The notes beneath the pieces are model-generated. The model ran no database searches. It worked only from the letters and a program-made list of their open reading frames with translations, and had not been told where the DNA came from. Shown in pieces: positions 15,780-17,807 of a stretch of 17,807 nucleotides of DNA. Each line of letters starts with the position of its first letter. Position 1 is the stretch's first letter. The position numbers were made by a program, and so were the translations under genes. Source of the DNA: JANLVJ01 sp031363945 (lineage in GTDB: Bacteria > Bacteroidota > Bacteroidia > Sphingobacteriales > Sphingobacteriaceae); contig JANLVJ010000062.1 in assembly GCA_031363945.1 (NCBI GenBank), positions 1-17,807 on the forward strand, given 5' to 3'.

Positions 15780-17168
15780 ATGCAGAGTTATTCCGAATTC
15801 CTGGATCTAAGTGTTGGATTCCCTCAGGATGGTTTTGAAGTAATTGACGATGAGTTATACTTCCATGATCTTAACCTTATGGAGATGATCGAGACTTATG
15901 GTACCCCGCTTCGTTTCACTTACCTGCCCATTATTACCAAGAAAATACAGCAGGCAAAACTTTTGTTTCAGAAGGCAATTGTAAACAATAATTACCGCGG
16001 ATCTTATACGTACTGTTATTGCACCAAGAGTTCTCACTTCAAGCATGTAGTTGAAGAAGCTCTGCGTAATGATATACATCTGGAAACCAGTTCGGCATTT
16101 GATATGCCGATGATTGATGCGCTTGAAAAAAGAGGAATCATAAATAAAGATATTGTAGTGATCTGTAATGGTTTTAAGAAAGATCAGTATAAGCAGTATA
16201 TCTGTGATATGTTGCATGATGGATTCAACAATATTATTCCTGTTCTGGACAATAAAGAAGAGTTTTTCTTTTACGATGATGAACTTGAAGTCGACTGCAA
16301 TCTGGGTATACGAATAGCTTCGGAGGAACAACCTGATAGCCAGTTTTACACTAGCAGACTTGGAATACGATCTGATGAAGTGCTTGACTTCTATTATAAC
16401 AGAATTGAAAAGCATCCAAATTTCAAAGTTAAATTACTGCACTTTTTTATAAATTCTGGAATCAGCGATACCCCTTACTATTGGGGTGAGCTTGAAAAAT
16501 ACGTAACCCTGTATTGTAAATTTAAAAAGGTAAACCCTGATCTTACCACGCTTGATATCGGAGGCGGAATGCCGTTCAAAGATTCACTGGTTTTTGATTT
16601 CGACTATGAATATATGGTCAATGAGATCGTCAAACGGATCAAGGAAATTTGTGATGAAAATGATGTAGAAGAGCCAGATATCATTACTGAATTTGGAAAA
16701 TATACCTGTGCCGAAGCTTCAGCCATTCTTTATAAAGTTTTGGGCCGCAAGCAGCAAAATGACCGTGAGAAATGGCTGATGTTAGACGGAAGCTTTATTA
16801 CCAACCTTCCAGACGTATGGGCATTAAATCAAAAATATGTTTTACTGCCCATTAATAACTGGGATTCAGAATATGAACGGGTAAATCTTGGTGGCCTCAC
16901 CTGTGATGGTCAGGACTATTATAATCAGGAAGCCCATATGAATAGTGTGTACATGCCTAAGACCCGTAAGGTTCAATACATGGGCTTCTTTCATACTGGT
17001 GCATACCAGGACGTACTGAGTGGTTATGGTGGTATTCACCATTGTCTGCTTCCAAGCCCAAAGCACGTTCTTGTAAGAAGAAACAGAGATGAAACCTTCA
17101 ATTATGAAGTTTTTGGTGAAGAGCAGAACAGTAAACAGGTTTTAAAATTGCTAGGCTATATCCAGTAA
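15780..17168 (+). CDS. speA: Arginine decarboxylase, fold III PLP enzyme
   Basis: Alanine-racemase-fold decarboxylase expected to convert arginine to agmatine for polyamine synthesis. The PLP Lys83 lies in CTKSSHF, the phosphate-binding GGGMP at 261-265, EFGKY at 304-308, and the C-terminal active-site Cys375-Asp376 in LTCDGQDYY, with Asp379. At 462 aa it is the short form seen in Bacteroidota and lacks the inserts of the roughly 630-660-aa proteobacterial SpeA. Other diamino-acid decarboxylases of this fold are possible, but the arginine neighbourhood favours SpeA. It follows ctlX after 54 bp with its own promoter box and is closed by a hairpin terminator. Confidence 0.88.
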   Translation: MQSYSEFLDLSVGFPQDGFEVIDDELYFHDLNLMEMIETYGTPLRFTYLPIITKKIQQAKLLFQKAIVNNNYRGSYTYCYCTKSSHFKHVVEEALRNDIHLETSSAFDMPMIDALEKRGIINKDIVVICNGFKKDQYKQYICDMLHDGFNNIIPVLDNKEEFFFYDDELEVDCNLGIRIASEEQPDSQFYTSRLGIRSDEVLDFYYNRIEKHPNFKVKLLHFFINSGISDTPYYWGELEKYVTLYCKFKKVNPDLTTLDIGGGMPFKDSLVFDFDYEYMVNEIVKRIKEICDENDVEEPDIITEFGKYTCAEASAILYKVLGRKQQNDREKWLMLDGSFITNLPDVWALNQKYVLLPINNWDSEYERVNLGGLTCDGQDYYNQEAHMNSVYMPKTRKVQYMGFFHTGAYQDVLSGYGGIHHCLLPSPKHVLVRRNRDETFNYEVFGEEQNSKQVLKLLGYIQ

Positions 17169-17218
17169 TTTTAAGGAACTGTACCCGGATAAATTAACTG
17201 GTAAATAAAAGATGAATG

Positions 17219-17252
17219 AGGGGGAAGAAAAGGCTAAACTGTTCTTCCCCCT
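17219..17252 (+). terminator. Hairpin terminator after the arginine decarboxylase gene
   Basis: Perfect 11-bp stem AGGGGGAAGAA / TTCTTCCCCCT around a 12-nt loop, 50 bases after the stop codon. Only a short T-rich stretch follows, but the stem is strong. It lies between two convergent genes and may work in both directions. Confidence 0.75.
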
Positions 17253-17269
17253 TAATAGTTTAGAACCTT

Positions 17270-17551
17270 TTAAAGAAGAAACTTTTTTATTAAGACTTCT
17301 TCAACTTCCTCCTTATCTAAAATTGCAAAGGAAGTGAATTTTTCACCATTCAAAACGGGAATCCCTGACTTGATTTCTCCAATGATCAGAGGTAAATTTT
17401 CTTCAAAGGACTTCTTCCACTGCATGATTTGACTTGGGTGAATATCGTACTGCAGGGCTAATTGCTGTACAGTTTTGATTTTTCTCAATACCTCAAGTAC
17501 TACCCTATTTCTAAGTTCTGCATTGAATTTGCGTTTACCTGATTTTTTCAT
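17270..17551 (-). CDS. IS3-type transposase OrfA remnant (helix-turn-helix)
   Basis: Protein of 93 aa from the ATG at 17551 (an in-frame ATG at 17575 would add 8 residues that read into the repeat). The first 50 residues match IS3-family OrfA: KRKFNAELRNRVVLEVL, TVQQLALQYDIHPSQIMQWKKSF, the usual helix-turn-helix that binds the element's ends. The C-terminal half lacks the leucine-zipper helix expected of OrfA. A run AAAAAAG (minus strand, 17282-17288), like the IS3 frameshift signal, lies near the end of the frame. Shifting -1 there gives an immediate stop, and there is no room for OrfB before the decarboxylase gene. This is therefore a broken copy, probably not mobile on its own. Confidence 0.7.
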   Translation of the reverse strand: MKKSGKRKFNAELRNRVVLEVLRKIKTVQQLALQYDIHPSQIMQWKKSFEENLPLIIGEIKSGIPVLNGEKFTSFAILDKEEVEEVLIKKFLL

Positions 17552-17555
17552 TTCT

Positions 17556-17653
17556 CCAAAAAATAAGCCTTTCAAAAATAAGAGGCATTCTGAGATTTAG
17601 TTTCACATTGGTTCAATTAACCCATACGGAAGGCTAAATATCAGGCAGCCTCG
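17556..17653. repeat. 98-bp direct repeat, copy 1
   Basis: First of two copies that differ by one base (T at 17608, C at 17720), offset by 112 bp. It begins 4 bp upstream of the OrfA ATG. On the minus strand it and the following 17654-17670 read like the outer end of the IS (TGGGTAGCGGTCAAAAACGA), with AGGCT/AGCCT arms that could form a small hairpin. Confidence 0.9.
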
Positions 17654-17667
17654 TTTTTGACCGCTAC

Positions 17668-17765
17668 CCAAAAAATAAGCCTTTCAAAAATAAGAGGCAT
17701 TCTGAGATTTAGTTTCACACTGGTTCAATTAACCCATACGGAAGGCTAAATATCAGGCAGCCTCG
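17668..17765. repeat. 98-bp direct repeat, copy 2
   Basis: Second copy, separated from the first by 14 bp and stopped exactly where adapter sequence begins. It may be a true tandem duplication at the IS end, a second IS copy, or an assembly loop at a repeated sequence; its position at the contig edge weakens trust. Confidence 0.85.
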
Positions 17766-17807
17766 AGATCGTAAGATCACACGTCTGAACTCCAGTCACT
17801 TACGAGA
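17766..17807 (+). other. Illumina adapter read-through, not genomic
   Basis: Bases 17766-17799 match the Illumina TruSeq adapter at 32 of 34 positions; both differences are G to T (17772 and 17777). The last 8 bases (17800-17807) lie where a sample index would be. This part should be trimmed. Confidence 0.95.

Noticed and set aside
15855..16415. 186-aa open frame on the minus strand
   Set aside because: It is antisense inside the arginine decarboxylase gene, whose catalytic motifs are all on the plus strand.

Overview
The window looks like a complete short contig from a member of the Bacteroidota, probably from an uncultured or metagenomic source. Three things support this. The genome is AT-rich and the protein families and their neighbours are of Bacteroidota type. 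Several start regions carry a TAnnTTTG box, the Bacteroidota -7 promoter element. The right edge (17766-17807) reads as Illumina adapter, so it is a sequencing end and not a chosen cut. I cannot fix the genus from sequence alone.

Layout. 1-4227 (+): an open-ended penicillin-binding protein 1A, then an exported PafA-type alkaline phosphatase. 4260-6149 (-): a HisKA_2-type sensor kinase followed by a stand-alone receiver protein. 6312-6818 (+): an exported methionine sulfoxide reductase B with a single cysteine. 6824-8104: a degenerate GIY-YIG-fold protein (-) divergent from an XRE/S24 LexA-like self-cleaving regulator (+); the 75 bp between them holds two 19-bp inverted repeats and an extra half-site. 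8109-8173: short tandem repeats. 8137-10933: bioF (-) divergent from bioD (+), followed by a 3-hydroxyacyl-CoA dehydrogenase. 10989-11300 (+): a small WXXGXW-repeat lipoprotein.

11443-17168 is an arginine-centred block: argS (-), then on + an arginine deiminase, a CtlX-type citrulline hydrolase and an arginine decarboxylase, ending at a strong hairpin terminator. The deiminase frame is broken by one in-frame TGA at 14587-14589. The next 57 codons in the same frame encode the rest of the family C-terminus, including the catalytic cysteine. Either the gene is freshly inactivated or the base is a sequencing error.

17270-17807 holds an IS3-type OrfA remnant (-), two 98-bp near-identical direct repeats at a 112-bp period, and the adapter. 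No RNA genes, CRISPR arrays or complete mobile elements were seen, and no gene-free stretch exceeds 300 bases.

The strongest leads are the interrupted deiminase, the S24/GIY-YIG pair with its symmetric operators, and the arginine/citrulline/agmatine gene set.
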